Source of the DNA: Roseovarius atlanticus
GTDB taxonomy: Bacteria > Pseudomonadota > Alphaproteobacteria > Rhodobacterales > Rhodobacteraceae
Assembly: GCF_001441615.1 (NCBI RefSeq)
Contig: NZ_LAXJ01000007.1
Location: forward strand, 124,001-188,000
Direction of reading: 5' to 3'
DNA: 64,000 nucleotides
The notes beneath the pieces are model-generated. The model was given only the letters and a program-made list of their open reading frames with translations, had not been told where the DNA came from and did not search any database. The translations under genes were made by a program, and so were the position numbers. This document shows positions 1 to 8,404 of this stretch, piece by piece; within the stretch, counting starts at the first letter, position 1, and the number at the start of each line of letters is the position of its first letter.

Positions 1-2
1 AG

Positions 3-230
3 GATGCGCTCTTGTCCATCATCCGAGCGGTCAAGGCAGGCGAGGCGCTCGACACCCTGTCGCCGCGTCTGGGGCATATCGCGGCCGAGATGACTGCGGG
101 CGGCGCAGATCACCTGCTGATCGCCTGCACCGAGCTTTCGCTGATGGCCCACGCGCTGCCCCCCGGCACACCGCAAACCGACAGCCTCGACTGCCTCGTT
201 CAGGCGATCGTAGGTTTTTCGAAGGCCTGA
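3..230 (+). CDS. Aspartate/glutamate racemase family protein, C-terminal fragment
   Basis: Only the last 75 codons are in the window; the reading frame is open to the left edge, so the true start lies outside. The segment IACTELSLM matches the C-terminal catalytic cysteine motif (ACTE) of the cofactor-independent Asp/Glu racemase superfamily, which use two cysteines to invert amino acids or related acids such as hydantoins and maleate. The first cysteine is outside the window, so the substrate cannot be judged. The gene ends 118 bp before the next gene on the same strand. The family call is fairly sure; the exact reaction is unknown. Confidence 0.65.
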   Translation, partial: DALLSIIRAVKAGEALDTLSPRLGHIAAEMTAGGADHLLIACTELSLMAHALPPGTPQTDSLDCLVQAIVGFSKA

Positions 231-286
231 CGACCTCACGCGCGCGCCGCCCGACGCGATGGTTACTATCAGATCCCTTGCGAAAT

Positions 287-298
287 TTGTATATACAA
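287..298. promoter_or_regulatory. Perfect 12-bp palindrome TTGTATATACAA upstream of the HhH gene
   Basis: TTGTATATACAA is a perfect palindrome in an AT-rich patch 51 bp before the start of the helix-hairpin-helix gene. Its TTGTA...TACAA half-sites resemble operators of FadR-type GntR regulators, but no such regulator is in the window. It could equally be part of a promoter -10 region. Confidence 0.3.
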
Positions 299-348
299 TG
301 TATCCCTCCGCTCGACACATGTTCGTCTAACACTCACGGAGCATCAAA

Positions 349-921
349 ATGACCGACCTCACCCGCGTCACCGGCATCGGACCCGGCCTGGCCGCACAGC
401 TTACCGCCGCCGGTATTTCCGACGCCGAGGCACTGGCACAGGCAAAACCGGACGACATCCTGTCCGTTCGCGGCATCGGCGCAGGTACCGCGCCCGTCCT
501 GATCGCACGCGCCAAACATCTCACATCGCCCACGCCTGCGCCGACCTCTCCGGCCGCGCCTGCCAGCGCGGAAAAACCCTCCAAAGGTACGAAACGATCG
601 AAGACATCCACGACGGAAATAACCGGCAAGAAAGACGCACGGAAGAAAGACAAAAAGCCAAAGGCCGCGCCGTCCAAGGCGGACATGAAAAAGGCGGAGA
701 AGGCCGCCGAAGAGATCGAGGCGAAAGCAAAGAAAAAGGCCAAGAAGGCCGAAAAGAAAGCGGCCAAGGCCGAAGAAAAAGCCAAGAAGAAATCCGGCAA
801 GACCAAGGCCAAGGCAAAAAAGCGCGCCAGCAAGCTGAAAGCCAAGGCTAAGTCGATCAAGACCAAGGCCGTCAAGAAGGCCGAGAAGATCAAGAAAAAA
901 GCTTTGAAAGCCACCAATTGA
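349..921 (+). CDS. Helix-hairpin-helix protein with lysine/alanine-rich histone-H1-like tail
   Basis: The 190-residue protein has two parts. Residues 1-58 form a tandem helix-hairpin-helix module (motifs VTGIGPGLA and VRGIGAGTA), a fold that binds DNA without sequence specificity. After a Pro/Ala/Thr linker, residues from about 85 to the end are mostly K, A and E with KKAEKAA and AKAKKKA patterns, like the tails of bacterial histone-H1-like proteins. The inferred role is nucleoid binding or DNA compaction. The start ATG follows ACGGAGCATCAAA, with GGAG as ribosome site. A pair of TTCGTACGAA palindromes lies directly downstream. The fold assignment is good; the function is inferred. Confidence 0.7.
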   Translation: MTDLTRVTGIGPGLAAQLTAAGISDAEALAQAKPDDILSVRGIGAGTAPVLIARAKHLTSPTPAPTSPAAPASAEKPSKGTKRSKTSTTEITGKKDARKKDKKPKAAPSKADMKKAEKAAEEIEAKAKKKAKKAEKKAAKAEEKAKKKSGKTKAKAKKRASKLKAKAKSIKTKAVKKAEKIKKKALKATN

Positions 922-932
922 CCCGGCGCCGC

Positions 933-986
933 GCCTCAGATTATTCGTACGAATAATCCGAGGCTGAAAATTCGTACGAATTTTCA
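933..986. repeat. Tandem pair of TTCGTACGAA-centred palindromes
   Basis: Two palindromes lie back to back. The first spans 933-964 and is 32 nt with one mismatched pair (938/959). The second spans 965-986 and is a perfect 22-nt palindrome. Both share the core TTCGTACGAA. They begin 12 nt after the stop of the HhH gene, in the gap before the convergent TonB-type gene. Related copies are at 40721-40742 and 51252-51305. They may act as 3'-end or terminator elements; there is no long T-run. Confidence 0.8.
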
Positions 987-1046
987 TGCCCGGTCTTCTA
1001 TGCTGGACGCCTTGAGCGAGCAGCAGGCGGCGAAAGGTCCGGCCCC

Positions 1047-2132
1047 TCAGCGGTTGCGATAGACGAACACCAGCGTCTCGGGCTGTCCGCTCGGGGGGCG
1101 GGGGAAAGGGGCGGCGCTGCGCACCTGCGCCTGGGCGGCGTCGCGGATCCCCGACGCGCCGGAACTGTCCAGAATGCGTATCCAGCCCAGCGATCCATCC
1201 GTGTTGATCTGGAAATAGACCCGCGCCATCCCCTTTGCCTGGTTGTCGACCCGAGGGCCGCGGTTCAGTTGCATCAGAACCCGCCCGGCATAGTTCGTCG
1301 TGCCCGCGTTGCCCTGCCCGCCCGAGCCGCCGAAATCGCCCGGATTGGCGTTGCCGATGCGCCCCAGCGCGGTCAAATCGGTGCCGTCGCGCTTATAGGC
1401 GGTCAGCGGCGACTCGTAGGTCGGTGCGCGGCTGGCCTGTGCCGGCGGCTGATCCGGCACGCCAAGCTCTTCGGCGGTGGGCCGGGTCGCCGGCGGGCGC
1501 AGCGACCGGGTGACAGCCGAGGCCGCCAGGTCCGGTTCCTCCGCCGCAATCACGTTGTCGGGTGCCTCTGGCGTGGGAGCCAGTGCCGCCTCGTCGGTCT
1601 CTGGCGTGACCGTCTCGGGGTCTTGCGGCGTCTCGGTCTCGGCAGTCTCTGTCGCAGGCTCGGGCGCGGCATCCGGGGCACCGTCCGGCGGCTGCGGCGT
1701 AGCCTCGGGCGCGTCGGGCGCGATCATGGCGATATCCGACGTGCTGCTGTCCTCGCCGCGTTCCTCTGCCGCGTCCTCGGCCGCAGGGCCCGCGCCTTCG
1801 TCGGGACTTGACGTGTCGGCCGCGGGGCCGTCGGGGGCGGTCACGTTCTCGGGGGTGTCCGACGCCACCAGCGCCTCGGAGGTCGGCATGTCATCGGCCT
1901 GGATCGTGTCCGGCGGCTCGGGCGCCTGGGCCGGCTCCGGCGCGGGCGGCTCGGGCAGCGTTTCGGCCAGATCCTCGAAACTCGGCCCTGTCTCGGGCAG
2001 CGGCGGCGCCTCCTGCGGGACTTGGGGCGCCTCGGAAGTGTCCAGAACCTGCCGCCAGCCAAAGCCCGCAATATGCAGGAAGAGCGATACAAGGATCGCC
2101 ACCACGGCCACGGGAAGGGAACGTCGTATCAT
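1047..2132 (-). CDS. TonB-type energy transducer (TonB C-terminal domain)
   Basis: A 361-residue protein that probably couples inner-membrane energy to an outer-membrane receptor. It has a single N-terminal membrane segment (LPVAVVAILVSLFLHIAGF, residues about 5-24), a long Pro/Glu/Ala-rich spacer typical of TonB proteins, and a C-terminal domain from about residue 280 (YAGRVLMQLNRGP, ARVYFQINTDGSLGWIRI, AAPFPRPP) matching the TonB C-terminal fold. I start at the ATG at 2132; the frame extends upstream, but only here does the membrane segment sit near the N-terminus. No ExbB/ExbD or receptor is nearby. TolA-like cell-envelope proteins share this layout and are the main alternative. Confidence 0.75.
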   Translation of the reverse strand: MIRRSLPVAVVAILVSLFLHIAGFGWRQVLDTSEAPQVPQEAPPLPETGPSFEDLAETLPEPPAPEPAQAPEPPDTIQADDMPTSEALVASDTPENVTAPDGPAADTSSPDEGAGPAAEDAAEERGEDSSTSDIAMIAPDAPEATPQPPDGAPDAAPEPATETAETETPQDPETVTPETDEAALAPTPEAPDNVIAAEEPDLAASAVTRSLRPPATRPTAEELGVPDQPPAQASRAPTYESPLTAYKRDGTDLTALGRIGNANPGDFGGSGGQGNAGTTNYAGRVLMQLNRGPRVDNQAKGMARVYFQINTDGSLGWIRILDSSGASGIRDAAQAQVRSAAPFPRPPSGQPETLVFVYRNR

Positions 2133-2363
2133 GCGAAAGCTCGGCTGATCATCGCGCGCAGCGCCGGGCAAAGCGACGCGCGGCCCAACCGGACTTAACG
2201 ATAGGGCAAGCTAGGCGTTTCAACGACAGGAACAAGTGTTACGGCTCCTCAATGCATCGGGGCCCGCCCCGCACTGGCCGCAGGTTACGCCAAGCGGTCG
2301 CTCTGCGAAACAGTGCCCTACGCTATCGTGAACCCTTCCGGATCGACCCGGCGCCATCACGCC

Positions 2364-2687
2364 TCAGACGCGGCTTCTCTCCAGTTCGTTGCGCAGCTCC
2401 TCGGCCTCGTGCCGTGCCTCGCGCAAACCGTCCATGGTCGCCGACAATTCCGCTTCGGTCTGGCTCAGCTGGTTGGTCAGCTCCGCCTCGCGCTGTTGCA
2501 GATAGGTGATCGCCTGATCGCGGGTTTCCTCGGCCTCGTGCAACTCCTGCGCCATGCGTTCCAGCTCGCCCACATCCGACCCCGAGACCCGGATGAACCG
2601 GTGGACCAGCCAATTGGCGAACCACCCCATGCAGAACGCCACGAACAGGACTATCGCCGTGGCTATGATAAATTCAGTTCTGTTCAT
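2364..2687 (-). CDS. Small membrane-anchored coiled-coil protein
   Basis: A 107-residue protein with one N-terminal membrane helix (FIIATAIVLFVAFCMGWFANWLV, residues about 5-27). A charged heptad-like stretch follows (residues 37-107, rich in E, Q, L and R) that should form a coiled coil. The start at 2687 lies inside the end of the OmpA-family gene (14-nt overlap), so the two are probably translationally coupled. No known family recognised. By position it may help the OmpA-family protein or organise the envelope. Confidence 0.6.
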   Translation of the reverse strand: MNRTEFIIATAIVLFVAFCMGWFANWLVHRFIRVSGSDVGELERMAQELHEAEETRDQAITYLQQREAELTNQLSQTEAELSATMDGLREARHEAEELRNELERSRV

Positions 2688-4596
2688 CCGTCCCAGATTC
2701 CTGCTCGGCGTCCCCATCCGCCGCATCGGTCTCGTTTAGCCCTTCTTCTTCCAGCGCTTCAAGCGTTGTTTGCTCTTCCTCGATCGGTTCCGGACGGATG
2801 ACACGGAATTCGATCCTCCGGTTGGCCTCGCGGCCTTCCTCGCTGTCATTGTCGGCGATGGGGTCGCTTTCGCCATAGCCCTTGGCCCGGATGGCCGAGG
2901 TCAGCACCCGCCGGTTGCGCAATTCGTTCAGCACCGACTGCGCCCGCGCCTGGCTCAGCTGCTGGTTCATCACCTCGCGGCCCTGGCTGTCGGTATGGCC
3001 CTGGATCTCCATGCGGATCTCGCCGCAGGCTTTCAGGATCTCGGCGATCCGGTCCATGATCTCGGCGCCGTTGGCATCAACGTCGGTCTCGCCCGGCTCG
3101 AAGGTGATCTTGTTCTCGGCCTGCACGTCGGCGATCCGCGCCTCGCATTCCTCGGGCGTCGGCTTGCTCGCCACGGGGTCCAGCTCTTCGCGATAGGCCA
3201 CGTCGATGTCGAACTCCGCCGCCTCGCCAAGCTTGGCGGCGAACATCGCCGATATCTCCGCGCTCGCCGCCTCCTGCCCGGTCAGCCCCGACACGGTGAT
3301 GTCGTCCGGCCCCACCGTCACGGCGCCGTTGGACAGATAGGCCAGCGCCTCCAGCCCGGTCAGCACCCGCACCGTCCAGTCCGCCGGCAGGTTCTCGGCC
3401 ACCCGTGCCGTGGTGCTTACAACGTCCGAGCTGAACTTGGCCTTGGCGAAACTGTCGACCATCTCCCGCGCCTGCGCGCTTTCGACCCGGCCGCGTATCT
3501 GCACCAGCCCCTCGGGCGACAGCGTGGCGACGAATTCCGGCGGCGCCTCCTCGGCGGCATCCTTGGGCTTGGGCAGCACGGCCTTCAAAGCGAAGACGTC
3601 CGGCAGGCTGGTCTCCAGCCGCCCGATCACGGTGTCATAAAGCTTTTCGTCCGTACCCTCGGCGGCCACCAGCGCGATATCGGCGTCCGAAAACGTCACG
3701 CTGCCGCCGCCCAACTCGCCCAGCGCCCCGATTGCCAGCTCGGCCGCGCGGCCCCATTGCGGCGACGGCACGCCCAGCGCCAGCGTGCACTGCGCTTTTT
3801 GCTGCAAACCGGCCTGACCGGCGGCGGCGAGGATACGGTCCTTCGCGGCTTCGGTATCGGCCGCGCAGGCGTCAAAGCTGCCCTCGCCATCCTCCAGCAG
3901 ATAGCGCAAGGTGAACGGCGTGATCACCGGACGCGGCGCCGAGATGTCGAGTGACAGGCGCACACCGTCGGGCACCCGCCGCGCCAGCTGTGTTTCCAGG
4001 TTGCGCTTGTGCTCGTCGCTGTCGGCCATGGCCACCACGCTGACCCGCCGCGCCTCGACCGAGATCTTGGTGCGTGGCATCCGCTCCAGAATGCCCACGG
4101 CGTAGCCAAGCGCATCTTCCCAAGTATCCGGTCGCGGATAATCGGCGGTTTCCAGAAGGTCCGTGACTTCTTTGCCCGGCGCGTTCTCGGCCACGTCCGC
4201 GATCAGTTTGTCACGGTCGGTGGCCGCCGGGATCAACCCGATCAGCGACAGCCCGCTGTCATTGCTCAGGATCTCGACCGAGAATCGCGGCGGCGCGATG
4301 TCGGCACTGTCGGCCACCAGCATCTGGTCGATGATCCGCGCCGATTCCACAACGCTGCCCGCGATCGACAGCGCCCGGAACCGTGTGGCCTCGGACGGCG
4401 CGGTGCCCGCAAGAAACACCTGCAACCCGTCTGCGTCCACTTCCGTCCAGGTCATGCCGCGTTCGTCCAGCGTGTCCCGCACCGCATTGCGCGAGCCTTC
4501 CTCGATCACCTGGACCGAGAATCGCGCCGCGAAAAGGCACAGCACGAAGGCCAGAAAAAACGTCCCAAGAATGGCGAAAATGGAGGAAAGGCGCAT
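2674..4596 (-). CDS. OmpA family protein with N-terminal anchor and BON-like repeats
   Basis: A 640-residue envelope protein. Residues 7-27 are a hydrophobic anchor (FAILGTFFLAFVLCLFAARF). The middle consists of repeated alpha-beta units that look like BON domains (for example the segment around DADGLQVFLAGTAPSEATRF). An OmpA C-terminal peptidoglycan-binding domain lies at about 495-600 (EIQGHTDSQGREVMNQQLSQ, ANRRIEFRVI), followed by a very acidic tail. The expected role is anchoring the inner membrane to peptidoglycan. It sits 63 bp downstream of ubiA and overlaps the coiled-coil gene, suggesting a three-gene unit. The OmpA domain is clear; the BON assignment is less so. Confidence 0.75.
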   Translation of the reverse strand: MRLSSIFAILGTFFLAFVLCLFAARFSVQVIEEGSRNAVRDTLDERGMTWTEVDADGLQVFLAGTAPSEATRFRALSIAGSVVESARIIDQMLVADSADIAPPRFSVEILSNDSGLSLIGLIPAATDRDKLIADVAENAPGKEVTDLLETADYPRPDTWEDALGYAVGILERMPRTKISVEARRVSVVAMADSDEHKRNLETQLARRVPDGVRLSLDISAPRPVITPFTLRYLLEDGEGSFDACAADTEAAKDRILAAAGQAGLQQKAQCTLALGVPSPQWGRAAELAIGALGELGGGSVTFSDADIALVAAEGTDEKLYDTVIGRLETSLPDVFALKAVLPKPKDAAEEAPPEFVATLSPEGLVQIRGRVESAQAREMVDSFAKAKFSSDVVSTTARVAENLPADWTVRVLTGLEALAYLSNGAVTVGPDDITVSGLTGQEAASAEISAMFAAKLGEAAEFDIDVAYREELDPVASKPTPEECEARIADVQAENKITFEPGETDVDANGAEIMDRIAEILKACGEIRMEIQGHTDSQGREVMNQQLSQARAQSVLNELRNRRVLTSAIRAKGYGESDPIADNDSEEGREANRRIEFRVIRPEPIEEEQTTLEALEEEGLNETDAADGDAEQESGTDEQN

Positions 4597-4659
4597 GAAC
4601 CCAAGGCTCGCCGTTGTTTACCACCCGGCCTATTTATGCGCCACGGCCCTCAAGTGCAA

Positions 4660-5625
4660 TCAAACGAACAGGGCTGCGGCGAAAAACGGCAGGGGCAGCA
4701 TGCCCGCATCCCGGTTCGACCTGAACAATCGCAAGAGCGTCGGATCGTCCTGCATGTCGAACTGCCTGAGCTGCCAGAACAAATGCCAGCCAAACGCCCA
4801 TGGACCGATCAGTGCCACCAGAACGGCCAGCGCCGAGCCGCCCACGGCCGCGCCGATCACCGCTATGGCCATCAGGCTGACCGCCCCGATCAGAAACCTT
4901 TGCAACCAGGTGGGCGTGCGCTCCGCGAACAGCCGCGCGGTGGACTTCACCCCGATCAGCGCATCGTCCTCGGCGTCCTGCTGGGCATAAACCGTGTCAT
5001 AGAAAAGCGTCCACGCAATCCCGGCCAAATACAGCACCACGGCCGGCCATTCCAGCCGCCCGCTATGCGCCGTCCACGCCAGCAGGGCCCCCCAGTTGAA
5101 CGCAAGGCCCAGGAATATCTGCGGCCACCACGTGAACCGCTTGGCAAAGGGGTAGATACACACCGGCGCCAGCGAGATGATCCCGAGGATGATCGCCGCC
5201 ATGTTGAACGTCAGCAGGATGCAGAACGCCACCAGCGCCTGCGCCACCAGCCAGGCCAGCGCCTGCATCACGCTGACCTGCCCTGACGGGATCGGCCGCG
5301 ACGCTGTGCGCGACACCGACCCGTCAATATGCCGGTCAGTGATGTCGTTCCACGTGCACCCCGCCCCGCGCATCAGGAACGCCCCGATCCCGCAACCCGT
5401 GAAAATCCACAGGTCGTGCCACGTGGCCCGCCCGTCATGCAGCATCGACAGCAGCAGCCCCCACCAGCAGGGCAACAACAGCAGCCACGTCCCGATGGGG
5501 CGGTCCGCCCGGCTCAGCCGCAAATAGGGTCGGCTCCAGGCCGGGGCCGAGCGGTCCACCCAGTTGCCCTTGACGGCATCGGCCACCTCGCCGGTCGCAT
5601 CTGGCGTCTGGTTCGGTCCGGTCAT
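4660..5625 (-). CDS. ubiA: 4-hydroxybenzoate polyprenyltransferase UbiA
   Basis: A 321-residue polytopic membrane enzyme that attaches the polyprenyl tail to 4-hydroxybenzoate in ubiquinone synthesis. Both aspartate-rich prenyl-diphosphate/Mg2+ motifs of the UbiA family are present: NDITDRHID at residues 93-101 and YDTVYAQQDAEDD at 209-221. About eight hydrophobic segments follow the family pattern. I start at the ATG at 5625, preceded by GGGG; a start eight codons further up would overlap rsmE. The start codon is only 11 nt from the divergent rsmE start. Confidence 0.92.
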   Translation of the reverse strand: MTGPNQTPDATGEVADAVKGNWVDRSAPAWSRPYLRLSRADRPIGTWLLLLPCWWGLLLSMLHDGRATWHDLWIFTGCGIGAFLMRGAGCTWNDITDRHIDGSVSRTASRPIPSGQVSVMQALAWLVAQALVAFCILLTFNMAAIILGIISLAPVCIYPFAKRFTWWPQIFLGLAFNWGALLAWTAHSGRLEWPAVVLYLAGIAWTLFYDTVYAQQDAEDDALIGVKSTARLFAERTPTWLQRFLIGAVSLMAIAVIGAAVGGSALAVLVALIGPWAFGWHLFWQLRQFDMQDDPTLLRLFRSNRDAGMLPLPFFAAALFV

Positions 5626-5636
5626 ATGTTGGCCCC

Positions 5637-6365
5637 ATGTCGACTGCAAAGATCAGGCTTTATGTAGAGCACCCGCTGGGACAAGGGCAAACGGTTCCTC
5701 TGGACCGCGACCACGCGCATTACCTCTTCGGGGTCATGCGGCAGGGCACGGGCGACGCCGTGCTGCTCTTCAACGGGCACGATGGCGAATGGCGCGCGAC
5801 GGTCGCGCAGGCATCCAAGCGCAGCGGTGAATTGCTGGTCGAGGACCAGACCCGGCCCCAACAAAACCCGCCCGATCTCTGGCTGCTCTTTGCCCCGATC
5901 AAGAAGGCCCGCACCGATTTCATCGTCGAGAAAGCCGCCGAGATGGGTGCCGCCCGCATCATCCCCGTGCAGACCGACTTCACCAATTCCGAACGCATCC
6001 GACAGGACCGCCTTCAGGCCCACGCCGTCGAGGCGGCCGAGCAATGCGGCGGCACTTACGTCCCCGAAGTGACGGACCTGCATAAGCTCGATCGCCTGCT
6101 TGCCGACTGGCCCGAGGAACGTAAGCTGATGTTCTGCGATGAAGCCCTCGCCGGCGAACGCGAGGCCGTTCATACGGACGAACGAGCTAACCCTTGGGCT
6201 ATCCTCATCGGACCCGAGGGCGGCTTTTCCGACGCCGAGCGCGCGCGCCTGCACGCCTTGCCCTTCGCGCATCCCACCGCCCTCGGTCCGCGCATCCTGC
6301 GCGCCGACACCGCCGCCGTGGCCGCCATGACCGTCTGGCAACAGCGCTTCGGAGACTGGACATGA
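5637..6365 (+). CDS. rsmE: 16S rRNA m3U1498 methyltransferase RsmE
   Basis: A 242-residue SPOUT-class methyltransferase that N3-methylates U1498 of 16S rRNA in the small subunit, using S-adenosylmethionine. The N-terminal segment IRLYVEHPLGQGQ and DHAHYLFGVMRQ form the PUA-like RNA-binding part. The C-terminal IGPEGGFSDAE and LGPRILRADTA are the hallmark SPOUT knot motifs. The length is normal for the family. The stop overlaps the next start in an ATGA junction (6362-6365). The gene diverges from ubiA with only 11 nt between start codons, so promoters must lie inside the neighbouring reading frame or the mRNA is nearly leaderless. Confidence 0.93.
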   Translation: MSTAKIRLYVEHPLGQGQTVPLDRDHAHYLFGVMRQGTGDAVLLFNGHDGEWRATVAQASKRSGELLVEDQTRPQQNPPDLWLLFAPIKKARTDFIVEKAAEMGAARIIPVQTDFTNSERIRQDRLQAHAVEAAEQCGGTYVPEVTDLHKLDRLLADWPEERKLMFCDEALAGEREAVHTDERANPWAILIGPEGGFSDAERARLHALPFAHPTALGPRILRADTAAVAAMTVWQQRFGDWT

Positions 6366-6874
6366 GCTTCATCCGCCCCGAAGCCGCAGCCGGCCTCACC
6401 CGCTGGCGCGAAGTGCTTATCGGCGCGGGCGTCATCGCCCTTGGCGCGTGGTGGTCGCTCGGCTTTATCGGCATCCTGTCGTGGGTCGGCTACGCCCTTC
6501 TGCCCATCGGCGCGGCTCTGGGTTTCGTCGGCCTGCAACGCGCCCGCTTCCGCCGCGCCACCGGCGGGCCCGGCATCGTGCAGGTGGACGAGGGCCGCGT
6601 CACCTATTTCGGCCCGCTCACCGGCGGAACGGTGGATCTGGCCGAGATGTCCCGACTCACGCTCGATCACGCCGCCAAGCCCGCGCACTGGGGCCTGCAT
6701 CAACCCGGTCAACCCGCACTGATGATCCCGACCACCGCACAGGGGGCCGACACGCTCTTTGACGCCTTTGCCACCCTGCCCGGCCTGCGCGTGCAGAAGA
6801 TGCTCGCCGCGCTCTCGTCACAAGATCGCGACATCGTCACCGTCTGGTCCACATACTCCAATCGGCTGCATTGA
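6362..6874 (+). CDS. Conserved hypothetical membrane protein
   Basis: A 170-residue protein with two adjacent hydrophobic segments (about residues 18-36 and 38-55: VLIGAGVIALGAWWSLGFIG, LSWVGYALLPIGAALGFVGL). A soluble C-terminal half follows whose beta pattern (GPGIVQVDEGRVTYFGPLTGGTVDLAEM) suggests a PH-like or similar small fold. It is translationally coupled to rsmE through an ATGA overlap. I do not recognise a named family. A cytoplasmic domain tethered to the membrane is the most that can be said. Confidence 0.6.
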   Translation: MSFIRPEAAAGLTRWREVLIGAGVIALGAWWSLGFIGILSWVGYALLPIGAALGFVGLQRARFRRATGGPGIVQVDEGRVTYFGPLTGGTVDLAEMSRLTLDHAAKPAHWGLHQPGQPALMIPTTAQGADTLFDAFATLPGLRVQKMLAALSSQDRDIVTVWSTYSNRLH

Positions 6875-6937
6875 CACCCCCGCTCATTCGGGCCAAGCCT
6901 CTCCCCCAAGTTCGCGCGCAACGCAGGAAAAGTCTCT

Positions 6938-8308
6938 ATGTCCATCCCCCAATCCGGCGGCGGCCCGATCGAGTCCGAGGCCCAGCTGGCCGGCTATCTC
7001 GAAAGCGGCTGCAAACCGCGCGACGCCTGGCGCATCGGCACCGAGCATGAGAAGTTCGGCTATTGCAAGGACACGCTCAAACCCATTCCCTATGACGGCG
7101 AGCGCAGCGTGCGCGCCGTTCTGGAAGGCCTGCGTGACAAGCACGGCTGGTCCCCTGTCATGGAAGGCGACAACCTCATTGGCCTGGAAAAGGACGGCGC
7201 CAATGTCAGCCTCGAACCCGGCGGTCAGCTCGAACTCTCCGGCGCCCCGGTCGAGACCATCCACCACACCTGCGACGAGGTGAACGTCCACCTGGCCGAG
7301 GTCAAGGACGTGGCCGACAAGGTCGGCGTCGGCTTCATCGGCCTTGGTGCGGCACCGATCTGGCGGCACGACGACATGCCGATGATGCCCAAGGGCCGCT
7401 ACAAGCTGATGGATGCGTACATGCAGAAGGTCGGCACGATGGGCCAGACCATGATGCGCCGCACCTGCACCGTGCAGGTCAACCTCGATTTCGCGTCCGA
7501 GGCCGACATGGTGCAGAAACTGCGCGTGGCGCTGGCTCTGCAACCCGTAGCCACCGCGCTGTTCGCAAATTCCCCTTTCCTCGACGGCAAACCGAACGGC
7601 CACAAGTCCTGGCGCGCCCGCGTCTGGCGCGACCTCGACGCCGACCGCACCGGCATGTTGCCCTTCGTGTTCGAGGACGGCTTCGGCTTCGAGCGCTACG
7701 CCCAATACGCGCTCGATGTTCCGATGTATTTCGTCTACCGCGACGGGCGCTACATCGACGCGCTCGGCCAGTCCTTCCGCGATTTCCTCAAGGGCGAACT
7801 GCCCGCGCTGCCCGGCGAGACCCCCACGCTCAGCGACTGGGCCGATCACCTGACGACGATCTTTCCCGAGGCGCGGATCAAGAAATTCATGGAAATGCGC
7901 GGCGCCGACGGTGGCCCATGGCGGCGGCTCTGCGCCCTGCCCGCGTTCTGGGTGGGTCTGATGTACGACCAGTCCGCGCTCGATGCCGCCTGGGACGTGG
8001 CCAAGGGCTGGCACGCCGAAACCCGCGAGGCTTTGCGCGTCGCCGCCAGCGTCGAGGCGCTCGATGCCAAGGTCGGCGACATCTCGATGCACGATCTCGC
8101 GCGCGAGGTGCTGTCCATCGCCGAGGCCGGCCTCAAGGCCCGCGCCCGCCCCGGCGCCGGTGGCATGGTCCCGGACGAAACCCATTTTCTCAACGCGCTT
8201 CAGGAAAGCGTCGAGTCCGGCCGTGTGCCCGCCGACGAACTGCTCGACCGCTATCACGGCGCCTGGAACGGCGACCTGACCCGGATCTACGAAGAATTTA
8301 GCTACTGA
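6938..8308 (+). CDS. gshA: Glutamate-cysteine ligase (plant/alphaproteobacterial type)
   Basis: A 456-residue cytoplasmic enzyme catalysing ATP-dependent joining of glutamate and cysteine, the first step of glutathione synthesis. The sequence RIGTEHEKFGY, EGDNLIGLEKDGANVSLEPGGQLELSG and MMRRTCTVQVNLDF is typical of the GCS2-like family found in plants and alphaproteobacteria rather than the enterobacterial GshA. Length and collinearity look normal. It is followed by two hairpins, the second a convincing terminator at 8357-8384 shared with the convergent membrane-protein cassette. gshB is not in the window. Confidence 0.92.
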   Translation: MSIPQSGGGPIESEAQLAGYLESGCKPRDAWRIGTEHEKFGYCKDTLKPIPYDGERSVRAVLEGLRDKHGWSPVMEGDNLIGLEKDGANVSLEPGGQLELSGAPVETIHHTCDEVNVHLAEVKDVADKVGVGFIGLGAAPIWRHDDMPMMPKGRYKLMDAYMQKVGTMGQTMMRRTCTVQVNLDFASEADMVQKLRVALALQPVATALFANSPFLDGKPNGHKSWRARVWRDLDADRTGMLPFVFEDGFGFERYAQYALDVPMYFVYRDGRYIDALGQSFRDFLKGELPALPGETPTLSDWADHLTTIFPEARIKKFMEMRGADGGPWRRLCALPAFWVGLMYDQSALDAAWDVAKGWHAETREALRVAASVEALDAKVGDISMHDLAREVLSIAEAGLKARARPGAGGMVPDETHFLNALQESVESGRVPADELLDRYHGAWNGDLTRIYEEFSY

Positions 8309-8320
8309 TAAGCGCGCCCG

Positions 8321-8340
8321 CCCCGGGCTTGACCCGGGGC
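8321..8340. repeat. CCCCGGG...CCCGGGG hairpin downstream of gshA
   Basis: An inverted repeat (CCCCGGG at 8321-8327 with CCCGGGG at 8333-8339) separated by CTTGA, 12 nt after the gshA stop. Short GC-rich hairpins of this composition are common intergenic elements in alphaproteobacterial genomes. It may protect the mRNA 3' end; no function is demonstrated. Confidence 0.5.
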
Positions 8341-8356
8341 TTACCGCGCAAACAGA

Positions 8357-8384
8357 AAAGGCCGCCCCGACCAGGGCGGCCTTT
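8357..8384. terminator. Bidirectional intrinsic terminator between gshA and the membrane cassette
   Basis: AAAGGCCGCCC (8357-8367) pairs with GGGCGGCCTTT (8374-8384) around the six-base loop CGACCA, an 11-bp stem. T/A tracts on both arms allow it to serve gshA on the plus strand and the convergent minus-strand gene ending at 8405. Confidence 0.8.
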
Positions 8385-8404
8385 CCCGTCTGTCCGAACC
8401 CGCC

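Noticed and set aside
3732..3914. Short frames inside the OmpA-family gene
   Set aside because: These and other 60-100 codon frames inside real genes show no ribosome sites and no recognisable domains.
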